Shown: in pieces, positions 1 to 9,770 of the stretch
Position numbering within the stretch: the stretch's first letter is position 1
How the letters are laid out: every line of letters starts with the position of its first letter
From: Bacteroidota bacterium
Lineage (GTDB): Bacteria; Bacteroidota; Bacteroidia; Flavobacteriales_E; Vicingaceae
DNA: 64,000 bases
Direction: 5' to 3'
Assembly: GCA_013112545.1 (NCBI GenBank)
Contig: JABFGJ010000002.1
Coordinates: 62,001 to 126,000 of the forward strand
Notes under the pieces: model-generated
Seen by the model: only the letters and a program-made list of their open reading frames with translations
Database searches by the model: none
What the model was told of the DNA's origin: nothing
Program-made: the position numbers and the translations under genes

Positions 1-1224
1 TCTAATGAAAGGACTTAGATGATCTGTTCCAATGGCCAAATAGCCCAATCTGAGGTATAAGCCCATTTGTGGAGCCGTATAGTTTGACAGTGATAAAGGA
101 ATTGATGCAGTAAACCAACGACTTTCGAATCGTGGAGAAATTGCAAATACATTTGATCGTTCAACTCCCAAGCTAGTAGCAAGACTAATTTTTTGAACAA
201 TAATAGCATTCAGATAAACATAGTCGCGAAGCCTATAGTCGGCCTGCAATGAAAGTGCTGTTGGCAGAATAGCTGTAAAATTTGATTCATTGATTTCATT
301 AGCTTTAGCTATTCCTTTTTCTATGTCACCAACCTCTAGACTATCAGATAAATTAGCATTTTGTGAATTTTCTTTAAATCGTATATAGCCCACATCTAAA
401 AGTGAAACCCCAATTTTATAATGGTATTCAGGTGCTTTACAACCTACTTTTCTGGAATGTGCATAGTAATTGTCAACATTGTTTTTTATTAGCATTTTTT
501 TATAAACAAAACCGGAGTTTAAACTCCAACCACTTCCAGCATTCATTGCAACATCAGAATACGAATATTCACCTTGCAAGTTTTTGAGCGTTCCGCTTCC
601 TCTTCTAACTTCAATTTCTGCATTGTCAATAATCATATTGGTTTGATGAATTCCAACTAAACGATTCAGACTTAAAGCTGTGCTCATCATTCGAGTACCT
701 TTACTATAAACGATTCTACCATAACTTACTCCTATTTCTGCCCAAGTCATGCTTTTAATTCGCCCATTATTAATTTGGTAAGTACCATCAGCAGCGCTAT
801 CAACTCCTTGATTTGCTATGATTTGACCCATAGCTCCTGGTAGGTTATTTAAATTGGCATAAGACCGGAGTGCAGTGTGAAAGCCAAAACCATTTTTTCC
901 GGAAGCAATTGAAAATGAAGGACCGAGAACTTCTAAGGACATAAACCCTTTGCTGTCTTTATTAGGCGAATCATAGGCAATGGGAAAGTCGGTACTTTTT
1001 GGACCTAATCTTGAGTTGGCGATATGCATAAAATTATTGCGAATGGATGCATGAAAACCCATTACATTAACCGATAGCCAAGGTTTTTGATCGAGTATGG
1101 AGGCGGGATTGTTAGAAACGTGATATACTGGTAAGTAATTATCTGTCGTAAGACCTATCTTTTCCTGAGCAAAAGCATTTAAAGAGAAGCCCAATAATAA
1201 ACAGATATAAGCGATATACTTCAA
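1..1224 (-). CDS. DUF5723-type outer-membrane protein, C-terminus cut by the left window edge
   Basis: An open frame of about 408 codons runs without a stop from 1224 to the window edge, so only the N-terminal part is seen. No in-frame ATG lies near the 5' end; the frame has a TAA a few codons upstream, and a TTG at 1222-1224 begins a clear signal peptide (MKYIAYICLLLGFSLNAFAQ). Just after it come an NNPASI motif and alternating aromatic/polar stretches expected of beta strands. This matches the DUF5723 family of Bacteroidota, large predicted outer-membrane barrels of unknown function. It is read divergently from nothing close: recJ lies upstream on the same strand, 114 nt away. The start codon is an inference from the signal peptide; the family call is fairly sure. 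Confidence 0.75.
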   Translation of the reverse strand, partial: MKYIAYICLLLGFSLNAFAQEKIGLTTDNYLPVYHVSNNPASILDQKPWLSVNVMGFHASIRNNFMHIANSRLGPKSTDFPIAYDSPNKDSKGFMSLEVLGPSFSIASGKNGFGFHTALRSYANLNNLPGAMGQIIANQGVDSAADGTYQINNGRIKSMTWAEIGVSYGRIVYSKGTRMMSTALSLNRLVGIHQTNMIIDNAEIEVRRGSGTLKNLQGEYSYSDVAMNAGSGWSLNSGFVYKKMLIKNNVDNYYAHSRKVGCKAPEYHYKIGVSLLDVGYIRFKENSQNANLSDSLEVGDIEKGIAKANEINESNFTAILPTALSLQADYRLRDYVYLNAIIVQKISLATSLGVERSNVFAISPRFESRWFTASIPLSLSNYTAPQMGLYLRLGYLAIGTDHLSPFIR

Positions 1225-1338
1225 GACATAAATGTATAAAACAATAAATGATATCTTACTGTTTTTGATTTAAGATAAAAGTAAAGAATAAAAATTTCGT
1301 TTATAAATAATAGTTGCCAATCAGTTTTTTAATCCACC

Positions 1339-3063
1339 CTAATTCTCCGGGTCACTTGCTCTCAAATCCTTCAATACTAGTTGCAAAGTCACATTTCCAT
1401 TCCATTCGTTTTCTTCTATAGTAAAAATAATATCAAAGGGGATTCCGCTGCGTATCATTTCAAAATGTTGACTCATGTTGAATCCAATTGCTGGAAATGC
1501 AACCATGCGATTTGAACGATGATAAATGTCTAGCTTTAGGTGGTTTGTTCCAACGATTCTAGAGTTTCCACGATCATTTACTCCTTTGCATATAAATACA
1601 GGTTTCATGTTTGCAGGACCAAAAGGCGCAAATTGTTTCAATACTGCGTAAAACTTCTTGTTGATTTCTGTTAAGGCAATTTCACTATCAATTTCTATTT
1701 CGGGACTTAGTAAATCCTTCGGAATCGTGGAGGCAACAACTTCTTCAAATTTTTTCTGAAAAGCGGGAATATTTTCTATGGGCATGGTCATTCCAGCAGC
1801 GTATTTATGGCCGCCAAACTGAGTTAATAAATCGCTGCATTGCTCAATAGCTTCGTAAATACTAAAGCCTTTTACAGAACGAGCAGATCCGGCTGCTTTA
1901 CCATTACTTTCAGTTAAAATTATCGTTGGTCTATAATAACTTTCGATACAGCGAGAGGCTACTATACCGATTACTCCTTTATGCCAATCTGCTTTATACA
2001 ATACGGTTGTTTTCTGTGATTTGAGCTTATTATCTGCAGCAATCATCGCTAAAGCTTCTTCAGTTATACTAGCGTCAATTTCTCTTCGATCATTGTTCTG
2101 GTTGTGAATTTCTGTGCCTCCCAATTTTGCTAAATCAACATTGTCAGCAATCATTAGTTCTACTGCTTTTTTGCCACTTTCTATTCTTCCAGCAGCATTT
2201 ATTCTGGGAGCTAGTGTAAACACTACATCCATCACCGTTAGGCGTTTCTTTTTGAAATTGGCCATCTCTAGCATCGCTTTGAATCCCATGTGTGGATTGC
2301 TGTTTAGTTTTTCCAAACCAAAATAGCACAAGGTTCTATTTTCTCCAACGATGGGGACTATGTCGGCGCATATACTTACGGCCAAAAAGTCCAATTTATC
2401 TTCCAACTTTTCAAAAGGAATGTTTTCTTTTTGTGAATAAGCTTGCAGCAGTTTGAATCCTACACCACAGCCAGATAGCTCTTTAAAGGGATATTCACAA
2501 TCGTTGCGCTTGGGGTCTAAAACGGCCACTGCATTTGGTATTTCTTCTCCGGGGTTGTGATGATCACATATGATAAAATCAATGCCTTTTTCGTTGGCAT
2601 AAGCTATTTTGTCTAATGCTTTTATTCCACAGTCTAATGCGATGATTAAAGAGATATCATTATCATCAGCATAATCTATTCCTTCGAAAGAAATGCCATA
2701 ACCTTCGGAATACCTATCGGGAATATAATAATCTAACTGCTGGTAAAATTCATTGAGAAAAGAGTAAACCAGTGCGACCGAAGTGGTTCCATCCACATCA
2801 TAATCGCCATAAATCAAAATTTTCTCTTCTGCTTTTATAGCCTTTTGCAATCGCTCGACAGCAACATCCATGTCTTTCATCAAAAAAGGGTCGTGAACCT
2901 GACTCCAATCTGGTCTAAAGTAATCTTTGGCTTTTTCAAAAGTGTCAATTCCTCGCTGAATTAAAATGTTCGTTAAGCGTGGGTTAAGTTGGTTTAATTC
3001 TGCAGATAACTTTGCTATTTTATCTTCATCTGCCTTGGGTATGATTTTCCATCTATTGTACAT
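1339..3063 (-). CDS. recJ: Single-stranded-DNA-specific exonuclease RecJ
   Basis: A 574-residue protein of the usual RecJ length. The DHH phosphoesterase domain shows the first metal-binding motif DYDVDG at residues 87-92 and the DHH triad at about 167-169. The DHHA1 domain carries FGGHKYAAGM near residue 417, and a C-terminal OB-like region follows. RecJ degrades single-stranded DNA 5' to 3' and works with RecQ/RecF-type recombination and mismatch repair in the cytoplasm. It stands alone on the minus strand, divergent from cysH across a 97-nt gap, so the two probably have separate promoters there. All metal-binding motifs are intact and the call is secure. Confidence 0.96.
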   Translation of the reverse strand: MYNRWKIIPKADEDKIAKLSAELNQLNPRLTNILIQRGIDTFEKAKDYFRPDWSQVHDPFLMKDMDVAVERLQKAIKAEEKILIYGDYDVDGTTSVALVYSFLNEFYQQLDYYIPDRYSEGYGISFEGIDYADDNDISLIIALDCGIKALDKIAYANEKGIDFIICDHHNPGEEIPNAVAVLDPKRNDCEYPFKELSGCGVGFKLLQAYSQKENIPFEKLEDKLDFLAVSICADIVPIVGENRTLCYFGLEKLNSNPHMGFKAMLEMANFKKKRLTVMDVVFTLAPRINAAGRIESGKKAVELMIADNVDLAKLGGTEIHNQNNDRREIDASITEEALAMIAADNKLKSQKTTVLYKADWHKGVIGIVASRCIESYYRPTIILTESNGKAAGSARSVKGFSIYEAIEQCSDLLTQFGGHKYAAGMTMPIENIPAFQKKFEEVVASTIPKDLLSPEIEIDSEIALTEINKKFYAVLKQFAPFGPANMKPVFICKGVNDRGNSRIVGTNHLKLDIYHRSNRMVAFPAIGFNMSQHFEMIRSGIPFDIIFTIEENEWNGNVTLQLVLKDLRASDPEN

Positions 3064-3160
3064 GGTCTAAATTTCCTAAAATAAATCTGCATATAAAATA
3101 ATTGAGAAATTACTTTGTATTTAAACGATAAAATAGACTTGTCGGGATTAATTTTAGCCT

Positions 3161-3826
3161 ATGGATAAGTTTGAGAAAATCAAAAGCCAAATTCAACAGT
3201 ATTTAAGAGAAGACAAGAAATTATTTGTTACTTCTTCCTTTCAAACACACAGCATTCCTTTGTTACACATCATTAGTCGGATAGATAAAAGTATTCCAAT
3301 TTTTTTTCTAAATACTGGCTTCTTGTTTCCAGAAACCTTGGTATTTAAAGATGAATTAAGCGAATTGCTCGACTTAAAGATAACTGGATTAGAGTCGCTT
3401 ATTCCCAAGAGTCAACAGTTAGATCAGAATGGGCAGTTGCTCTTTACATCAGACCCAGATTATTGTTGCTACTTGAACAAAACTCAACCTTTAGAACCCA
3501 TTTTACTGAGTCATGATGTTTGGATAAATGGAATAAGAGCCGATCAAAATACCAATCGGGCGCAAATGAAAATAGAAGAAAAAACCCCTCAAGGGGCTTT
3601 GCGTTATCATCCCATGTTGGATTGGACCTCTAAAGAGATTTTTCAATATCGAAAAACCTATAATTTACCAGCGCATCCGCTAGACGCAAAAGGATATTTA
3701 AGTATCGGTTGTGAGCCCTGCACACGTAAAATGGTGGGCAATGATGATGAAAGAACTGCCCGTTGGTTCGGTATGAATAAAGTAGAGTGCGGTTTGCACA
3801 CGGATTTAATTGTAAAAGAAAAATGA
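3161..3826 (+). CDS. cysH: Assimilatory adenylyl-sulfate (APS) reductase, CysH family
   Basis: A 221-residue PAPS/APS reductase-family protein. It has the adjacent cysteine pair at residues 102-103, a CEPC motif at 184-187 and the catalytic cysteine C210 in ECGLH. The CC...CxxC set is the [4Fe-4S] ligand signature of reductases that use adenylyl sulfate rather than PAPS, so APS is the likely substrate; it is reduced to sulfite with thioredoxin. The gene overlaps the next one by ATGA (start at 3823), suggesting translational coupling to a sugar epimerase. Other sulfate-assimilation genes (ATP sulfurylase, sulfite reductase) are not in the window. Family certain, substrate inferred from the cysteines. 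Confidence 0.92.
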   Translation: MDKFEKIKSQIQQYLREDKKLFVTSSFQTHSIPLLHIISRIDKSIPIFFLNTGFLFPETLVFKDELSELLDLKITGLESLIPKSQQLDQNGQLLFTSDPDYCCYLNKTQPLEPILLSHDVWINGIRADQNTNRAQMKIEEKTPQGALRYHPMLDWTSKEIFQYRKTYNLPAHPLDAKGYLSIGCEPCTRKMVGNDDERTARWFGMNKVECGLHTDLIVKEK

Positions 3827-4740
3827 AAGTATTAATAACTGGTGGAGCAGGATATATTGGAACGAGTTTAATTGAATCATTAGTGAACTCTGATCACGTT
3901 AGCGAATTGATAGTTTATGATAATTTAAGTCGGGGAAACCGAAACTTGTTTATAGGCAATCCAAAATTGGAAGGAGCTAAACTTACCTTTGTTCAAGGAG
4001 AGCTGTTGGACTCTAGAAAACTGAATTCGATTTTAAAAGGAGTTGACTTGGTGTATCATTTGGCAGCAAATGTGACCACACCTTTTTCTGATCAAAATCC
4101 ACATTTGTTTGAACAGGTTAACCATTGGGGAACTGCAGAATTGGTTTATGCCCTTGAAAAAAGCAATGTAAAACGATTGGTTTATCTAAGCAGTGTTTCT
4201 GTATATGGCACATCAAATTCGAGTAAAAAGGTAGGAGATGAACTAAACCCACGAACCTTTTATGGTATTTCTAAAATGCGCGCAGAAGCACATGTTGAGC
4301 GCTTGATGAATAAAATGGAAACCTACATTATTCGTTGCGGAAATGTTTATGGCTACAATAGAAGTATGCGTTTTGATGCGGTTATCAATACCTTTTTGTT
4401 TGAAGCTAACTTTAAAAATCGAATAACTATTAACGGCACTGGTGAACAAAGAAGGCCATTTATTCACATTGACAAGGCAGCCCAAACATTGCTGACTTTA
4501 AGCCAGGCTGAATTAGCAAATGGGATTTACAACTTAGTAGATAAAAACTGGGCTATTGGAGAAGTAGTGAAAGAATTGAGAGCAATTTATCCTGACTTGG
4601 AAATGATTTTTGTAAATCAACACATGAAAATGAGAGAATTAGAAGTTGAAGGTTCACAGGAGTTAACGCAAATGTTTTCAGGGAATACCAAAAGCTTACA
4701 AGATGAATTAAGAGACTTTAAAGCCGCTTTTACTTTTTAG
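3823..4740 (+). CDS. NAD-dependent epimerase/dehydratase (extended SDR)
   Basis: About 305 residues from the ATG at 3823, which overlaps the cysH stop as ATGA; an in-frame upstream start at 3787 would lie inside cysH and is less likely. The N-terminus has the Rossmann GGAGYIG at residues 7-13, a serine-rich YLSSVSVYG around 121-129, and the catalytic YGISK with Y147 and K151. These are hallmarks of extended short-chain dehydrogenases acting on nucleotide sugars. The substrate cannot be told; UDP-glucose 4-epimerase-like is one possibility. It converges on rsmI with an 11-nt overlap of the coding ends. Two genes further on are surface-glycan genes, so a role in envelope polysaccharide is plausible. 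Confidence 0.88.
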   Translation: MKVLITGGAGYIGTSLIESLVNSDHVSELIVYDNLSRGNRNLFIGNPKLEGAKLTFVQGELLDSRKLNSILKGVDLVYHLAANVTTPFSDQNPHLFEQVNHWGTAELVYALEKSNVKRLVYLSSVSVYGTSNSSKKVGDELNPRTFYGISKMRAEAHVERLMNKMETYIIRCGNVYGYNRSMRFDAVINTFLFEANFKNRITINGTGEQRRPFIHIDKAAQTLLTLSQAELANGIYNLVDKNWAIGEVVKELRAIYPDLEMIFVNQHMKMRELEVEGSQELTQMFSGNTKSLQDELRDFKAAFTF

Positions 4741-5416
4741 CTTTACCTTCTACAATCAATACAATTTCCCCTTTTAAAGTGTGATTTTCATAATGAGCTT
4801 GCAACTCTGAGAGTGTGCCACGAACTGTTTCTTCATGTAATTTAGTGATTTCTCGACTTACTGAAGCATTTCGATCCTCTTCAAAAAACTCTCGAATGTT
4901 CATTAGCGTTTTTATTAAACGATGAGGAGATTCATAAAAAACAATGGTTCTGGTTTCTTCTGCCAACAACTTTAAACGAGTTTGCCTTCCTTTTTTAACA
5001 GGCAAAAAGCCTTCAAAAATAAATTTATCGGAAGAAAAACCCGAATTAACTAAAGCAGGAACAAAGGCAGTTGCACCCGGCAAACAATCTACTTCAATGC
5101 CATTTTCGATGCAAGCTCTAACTAAAAAAAACCCTGGGTCTGAAATACCTGGAGTTCCAGCATCAGTTATAACAGCCATGTTTTCTCCAGCTTCAATCCT
5201 TTTTACCAACGATTCTGTTATTTTATGTTCGTTGTGTTGATGATAAGATTGTAAAGGCTTCTGAATCTCATAGTGCTTTAACAACTTACCACTTGTTCTG
5301 GTGTCTTCGCATAAAATTAAATCAACGGCTTTTAGAACTTCAACAGCTCTATAAGTCATGTCTTTTAAATTTCCAATAGGAGTTGGGACGAGGTATAATT
5401 TTGACATAGTCTTCAA
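4730..5416 (-). CDS. rsmI: 16S rRNA (cytidine(1402)-2'-O)-methyltransferase RsmI
   Basis: A 228-residue SAM-dependent tetrapyrrole-methylase-fold protein. The N-terminal LVPTPIGNLKD, then CEDTRTSGKLL, ITDAGTPGISDPG and PGATA motifs are those of RsmI, which methylates the ribose of C1402 in the decoding centre of 16S rRNA. A start at 5407 (MSKLYLVPTP) is as likely as the first ATG at 5416 and would shorten it by three residues. The length is slightly under that of the E. coli protein, which has a longer C-terminal part. It converges with the epimerase gene (11-nt overlap) and appears monocistronic. Confidence 0.95.
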   Translation of the reverse strand: MKTMSKLYLVPTPIGNLKDMTYRAVEVLKAVDLILCEDTRTSGKLLKHYEIQKPLQSYHQHNEHKITESLVKRIEAGENMAVITDAGTPGISDPGFFLVRACIENGIEVDCLPGATAFVPALVNSGFSSDKFIFEGFLPVKKGRQTRLKLLAEETRTIVFYESPHRLIKTLMNIREFFEEDRNASVSREITKLHEETVRGTLSELQAHYENHTLKGEIVLIVEGKAKK

Positions 5417-5497
5417 ATTTAATCTTTTCCAATTCAGAGCGTTTAAAAGATATCAGAATTATTTATATCGAAGAATTCTATTGTGTTATTTTGCATC

Positions 5498-6256
5498 ATG
5501 CAAATAAAAATTTCTGCGGTTATTATCACCTTCAATGAAGAAAGAAATATAGAGCGATGTTTGCTTTCTATTAAAGACATTGTAGATGAAATTGTGGTGG
5601 TTGATTCTTATTCAAAAGATGCCACTAAAAGTATTTGTGAAAAGTATAACGTGCGTTTTATAGAGCATCCATTTGATGGGCATATTGAGCAGAAAAACTG
5701 GGCAAAAGACCAAGCGACAAATAACTATATTCTGTCTTTAGATGCCGATGAAGCATTAGATAAAGACTTACAGAAATCAGTATTGATAGCCAAAAATGAT
5801 TGGAAATATGACTCGTATAAAATGAATCGTTTGACCAATTATTGCGGTAAATGGATACGTCATTCTGGTTGGTATCCAGATACAAAGTTGAGGTTGTTTG
5901 ACCGAAGAAAAGGAGAGTGGGGAGGCAGTAATCCTCATGATAAATACCTACCAGTAGAAGGGGCTAAAATTGGATATTTAAAAGGGGATATTTTACACTA
6001 TTCATACTATACCCGCCAAGAGCATCTAAATCAATTGGAGTACTTCTCAGAAATTGCTTCTAAAGATTTGTATCAAAAAGGTAAAAAGGCCACTTATTTT
6101 AAGTTGATACTAAATCCAATTGCAAGTTTTATAAAGGCTTATTTTTTAAAAATGGGATTTTTAGACGGTCTTGCAGGATTTCACATCAGCCGTTTAGCGG
6201 CCTATTCAAATTATTTAAAATATTTGAAGTTGATTCATTTGTCGAAAAAGAACTAA
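5498..6256 (+). CDS. Family 2 glycosyltransferase, WaaE/KdtX-like
   Basis: About 252 residues from the ATG at 5498; a GTG at 5483 in the same frame would add MLFCI and is judged less likely because the family begins with the first beta strand (ISAVIITFNEE). The GT-A nucleotide-sugar domain shows the DADEAL acidic motif near residue 83 and a WYPDTKLRLF segment typical of the LPS core beta-glucosyltransferase (WaaE/KdtX) subgroup. Such enzymes add a hexose to the LPS inner core or to other envelope glycans at the inner face of the membrane. The gene converges on an O-antigen ligase (3-4 nt overlap of the ends), which supports a surface glycan role. Exact sugar unknown. Confidence 0.88.
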   Translation: MQIKISAVIITFNEERNIERCLLSIKDIVDEIVVVDSYSKDATKSICEKYNVRFIEHPFDGHIEQKNWAKDQATNNYILSLDADEALDKDLQKSVLIAKNDWKYDSYKMNRLTNYCGKWIRHSGWYPDTKLRLFDRRKGEWGGSNPHDKYLPVEGAKIGYLKGDILHYSYYTRQEHLNQLEYFSEIASKDLYQKGKKATYFKLILNPIASFIKAYFLKMGFLDGLAGFHISRLAAYSNYLKYLKLIHLSKKN

Positions 6257-7860
6257 GCCTGCTTTTTGAAAGGCAAAGCCAGTAGAATTATCGTTTGAAA
6301 AATCGTAAAAAAAGTTACCCCCGCTTGGGTTTCTAGCGTATCTTCTGTTAGGAAAGACAATGCGGCAAGTAATAAAAAAATAAAGAAAACTCGCTGATGC
6401 TCTTTTGAAACAATGAAATAGGGGTAAAATAAATAGACTAGAAAAAAGATTAATCCTAAAACTCCAAATGTTGCCCAAAAGGTAAGGTATTGGTTGTGAG
6501 CTCTCTTTTGATATTCTGGAGCCAAACTACTTTGGTTAAGTTGATATTGTTTTTCGATTGCACTTGCTATGTCTCCTGTGCCAACACCGATCCAAAAGTT
6601 ACTTTTAGCAACATGCCAAGCTGTTTTCCAATATTCTAATCGCATAACTAGCGAAAAACCGTCAATGGAATGACCTTTTAGGTAATTATCAAATTCGTAA
6701 ATGCTGCTAAATACTCTGTTTTGTATCGGGTTGTGGTTTAAGTAATATACATTAGGAATTCCATTTTCTATGGCTTCTATTTCTTGCTCAGTTAATTTAT
6801 TTACTCCAATAGAGTCCTTTTTTAATCCTTTAGAAGAAAGAAATCTGGCTGCAGTAGATATAATTTTTTGATTTTTTAAATCATTACTATCTAAAGATAT
6901 AGAACTTCTTTTGCTCCACTCGTTTTTGAATTCTTTTAATGCAACAAAACGCCAAACATAAACACCATTTTCTTTGATTTTACTACCAATATCATGAAGA
7001 TATTGCTCGCCATTGTCGGAATAAAAAGTAGTAATTTCTTCTTGCTCATAGCTTAATGGAACAACTCTATAAAAATCCTTTTTAATTTGATTGAATTCAT
7101 GAATTACAAAATAGCCGAGTATGAAAGAGATACAAATGATAAGTGTTTTTGTAATAAAATAGGATTTCTTTGAAAACAAACGAAAAAGTGCCACTGCAAT
7201 GGCAGAAACAATCAATATAACTAAGCCAGTGCTAAGCTCAAACTGAAAAAGTGCAATACAAAACCAGATGGCGATTATCGTAAGTATAATTTGTAGTGGA
7301 ACTGTATATCTTTTAATAAAATAAAAAATTAGAACTATTGCCAAACAAAAATTTAAACCATATCGAATGTGAGAAATTGAAACTGATATTTCTCTTTTGT
7401 CAATAATTTCATCGCCCCAGTAGCCAAGTAGTTTGCCCAAACTAACCAAGCTAATTACGAAGATAGTTCCAATATAAATGAGCAATAAGTTTTTCCATTC
7501 TTGCACGGTGAATCTTTTGGAAGTTCCAATAATTATTGGCAGAATTAAAAGTGGCAATTTAATAGTCAGATCCTTTATGGCATAGTCAAAATCACTTGTC
7601 CACAAGCAACCAATGAGGTGAAGCAAAAATAAAGCGGTCAGCAAAAGAATAACTTTACTTGATTTTATAGTTATCCATTTTGCTTTAAAATTTGCTTCAA
7701 GTAACCAATTGCCCAATAGAACAAATTGCCCTAAACTCATCAAGAAACGAGACCAAGTTAAGCCACAAAGAATAAGCGCTAAACCAAATAAGTATAGGTT
7801 TCTATGGTTAATAAAAGAAAAAAGGGGGAATCTCTTTCCGATTGCTTCTATAAGTTTCAA
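6253..7860 (-). CDS. O-antigen ligase/polymerase family membrane protein
   Basis: A 535-residue polytopic protein with roughly ten to twelve hydrophobic segments. The last third has the Wzy_C/WaaL-type region: a GVGTGD motif followed by RAHNQYL before the final membrane helices, where the conserved histidine of the ligase lies. Between the two membrane halves sits an unusually long hydrophilic loop (about residues 255-440), expected to be periplasmic. Members either join O-antigen to lipid A core or polymerise O units; the sequence does not decide which. The neighbours are a WaaE-like glycosyltransferase (convergent) and, one nucleotide upstream, an S41 protease gene on the same strand. Confidence 0.85.
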   Translation of the reverse strand: MKLIEAIGKRFPLFSFINHRNLYLFGLALILCGLTWSRFLMSLGQFVLLGNWLLEANFKAKWITIKSSKVILLLTALFLLHLIGCLWTSDFDYAIKDLTIKLPLLILPIIIGTSKRFTVQEWKNLLLIYIGTIFVISLVSLGKLLGYWGDEIIDKREISVSISHIRYGLNFCLAIVLIFYFIKRYTVPLQIILTIIAIWFCIALFQFELSTGLVILIVSAIAVALFRLFSKKSYFITKTLIICISFILGYFVIHEFNQIKKDFYRVVPLSYEQEEITTFYSDNGEQYLHDIGSKIKENGVYVWRFVALKEFKNEWSKRSSISLDSNDLKNQKIISTAARFLSSKGLKKDSIGVNKLTEQEIEAIENGIPNVYYLNHNPIQNRVFSSIYEFDNYLKGHSIDGFSLVMRLEYWKTAWHVAKSNFWIGVGTGDIASAIEKQYQLNQSSLAPEYQKRAHNQYLTFWATFGVLGLIFFLVYLFYPYFIVSKEHQRVFFIFLLLAALSFLTEDTLETQAGVTFFTIFQTIILLALPFKKQA

Positions 7861-7861
7861 T

Positions 7862-9538
7862 CTATTCGTTTTCTGAAGTAAACGTTCCAGCTAAAATACT
7901 ATTGTGCTTATTTCTATCAGACAAGTTGTTAATTGCCTCTTTTATATCAATGTCTGTAGCTAGTGATTGTTCTATCCGCCCATTTTGGAAATAATACCTC
8001 GAGACAATTTCATTTTCTAATATATTGCTTATCTCATCTTTAAACTTTTGTAAATCTTCCGATTTGTCTTTATTTATCTTTTCTTCAAGCGCAGTGTATT
8101 CTTCTTCAACTCCTTCATAGTATTTCTCTTTTTGAGCAGTTTTTTTAAGTTCTTCTAACAACTGTTCACTTTTAGTGGTGTAAGAAATGTCTTTATCGGC
8201 AAGGTAATCAACAAAAGTTTGATAATCAGAATCGCTTAATTTAAAAGTTTTGGCACTTGATATTTCTGGATGTTTTAAAGCGTATTGGGTAGCAAAATTG
8301 AAGATATAGTATTTTCGAATAAGGATAGAAGTTAACTGGCTTATTCTTGACTCCTCTGTTAGTATGTCTGGTTTTATTCCCTTGCCATCCAGTACTTCTC
8401 TTTTAGATTTAATTGTTTTAAATTTCTTGATTAATGAATCAGGAACATCAACTGCATCTCCGTTTTTATTTTTATGAGAGTAATCAATTCGCTGTATGCA
8501 TCTTCCGCTTGGGATATAGTATTTAGCTACGGTTACTTTTAATTGTGAATTATAACTTAAAGGTCGAGTTTGTTGAACTAATCCTTTTCCAAAGGTTTGT
8601 TTTCCGATTATTACAGCACGGTCATAGTCTTGCAAAGTGCCTGAAACAATTTCTGAAGCTGAAGCTGATGATTCATCAACCAAAACGATAACAGGAATTT
8701 CAGTATCTAGTGGTTCATGAGTGGTTAAGTAAACGGCGTCCCACTCTTTTCTTTTACCTCTTGTTTCTACTACTTTTTTACCTTTTGGAATAAAGACATT
8801 CACAATATTTACTGCTTCTATTAAAAGTCCGCCTCCATTTCCGCGCAAATCAAAAACAAGCTCCTTCATTCCTTGTTTATCTCTCAAATCTTTAAAGGCA
8901 TCTATAAATTCTGTTGATGCGGTCTGTGTAAATCCAACTAGTTTAATATAACCCACTTGTTCGTTTAGCATGCCATAGTAAGGCACGTCGTTGATTTTTA
9001 TGTTTTCACGAGTTACTGCTTTAGTTTCAATTTTCTTAGAATTTAAAGTTGGACTTTGTACTTCAATATTAAATGAAGTTCCTGGCTGACCTTTTAAGTA
9101 TTCGCTAATTTCAGAAGTCGTTTTGCCTTGTACTTCTTTTCCGTCAACTTTTATAATAATATCTCCGGCTTTCAATCCAGATTTATTGGCTGGAAACCCT
9201 TCATAAGGTTCTGAAATCACAATGTTTTCCCCATCTTTATGGATTAAAGCTCCAATTCCACCATATTGTCCAGTTGTCATAAACCTAAAATCTTCTATCT
9301 TAGATTCGGGTATATAATTAGTATAAGGGTCTAGTGATTGCAACATACCATCAATTGCGGTTTTCATAAGCTGACCAGGCTCAGTTTCGTCAACATAATA
9401 AGTATTTAGTTCTTTGAAAAGGGTGCTAAAGATGTCCAAATTCTTAGATAATTCGAAATAAGAATCACCAAAACCATAAGACAACCAGGATGTTAAGGAC
9501 AATGCAATTATGAGGAAGAATACTTTAATTTTTTTCAT
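7862..9538 (-). CDS. S41 family C-terminal-processing peptidase with PDZ domain
   Basis: About 558 residues from the ATG at 9538 ([12 protein letters not shown]), which gives a good signal peptide; longer in-frame starts run further into yidD. Order: signal sequence, helical region, PDZ domain at about 80-165 ([20 protein letters not shown]), the S41 core with DLRGNGGG near 230, the serine of SSASASE near 290-295 and the lysine of KQTFGKG near 315. This is the Ser/Lys dyad of tail-specific proteases (CtpA/Prc), which trim envelope proteins in the periplasm. A C-terminal helical domain of about 130 residues follows. The start overlaps yidD by 14 nt, and yidD overlaps rnpA, so the three are probably co-transcribed. 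Confidence 0.93.
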   Translation of the reverse strand: MKKIKVFFLIIALSLTSWLSYGFGDSYFELSKNLDIFSTLFKELNTYYVDETEPGQLMKTAIDGMLQSLDPYTNYIPESKIEDFRFMTTGQYGGIGALIHKDGENIVISEPYEGFPANKSGLKAGDIIIKVDGKEVQGKTTSEISEYLKGQPGTSFNIEVQSPTLNSKKIETKAVTRENIKINDVPYYGMLNEQVGYIKLVGFTQTASTEFIDAFKDLRDKQGMKELVFDLRGNGGGLLIEAVNIVNVFIPKGKKVVETRGKRKEWDAVYLTTHEPLDTEIPVIVLVDESSASASEIVSGTLQDYDRAVIIGKQTFGKGLVQQTRPLSYNSQLKVTVAKYYIPSGRCIQRIDYSHKNKNGDAVDVPDSLIKKFKTIKSKREVLDGKGIKPDILTEESRISQLTSILIRKYYIFNFATQYALKHPEISSAKTFKLSDSDYQTFVDYLADKDISYTTKSEQLLEELKKTAQKEKYYEGVEEEYTALEEKINKDKSEDLQKFKDEISNILENEIVSRYYFQNGRIEQSLATDIDIKEAINNLSDRNKHNSILAGTFTSENE

Positions 9539-9770
9539 TTTTTTTCTTTTTAGGTACCGGGTCATATCCATGGCCTCCCCAAGGGTGACATGACAAAATT
9601 CTTTTTATTGCCAAAAAACTGCCTTTTAGTGGACCATGAATAGTTAAAGCATCAACTGCATAAGTCGAACAAGTAGGAGAATACCTACAATTTGCACCAA
9701 AAATGGGTGAAATTGTATATTGATAAACTCGAACAAAAAAAATAAGAATCCGGCTAATCAGTCTTGCCAT
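9525..9770 (-). CDS. yidD: Membrane protein insertion efficiency factor YidD
   Basis: An 81-residue protein with the full YidD signature: an N-terminal amphipathic/hydrophobic stretch, then [11 protein letters not shown], then [18 protein letters not shown]. YidD helps YidC insert proteins into the inner membrane, and in most bacteria lies between rnpA and yidC. Here rnpA is upstream (17-nt overlap) but an S41 protease gene takes the place of yidC downstream (14-nt overlap). The three conserved cysteines are present. A lysine-rich tail closes the protein. Call secure. Confidence 0.95.
   Translation of the reverse strand: MARLISRILIFFVRVYQYTISPIFGANCRYSPTCSTYAVDALTIHGPLKGSFLAIKRILSCHPWGGHGYDPVPKKKKNEKN

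Noticed and set aside
15-209. A 64-codon minus-strand frame at the left edge
   Set aside because: It lies in another frame inside the DUF5723 gene, whose frame is open from 1224 to the edge with clear beta-barrel sequence.
3787-3822. An earlier in-frame start for the epimerase gene
   Set aside because: It would lie wholly within cysH and put a basic, cysteine-containing leader before the Rossmann strand; the ATGA overlap at 3823 is the natural start.
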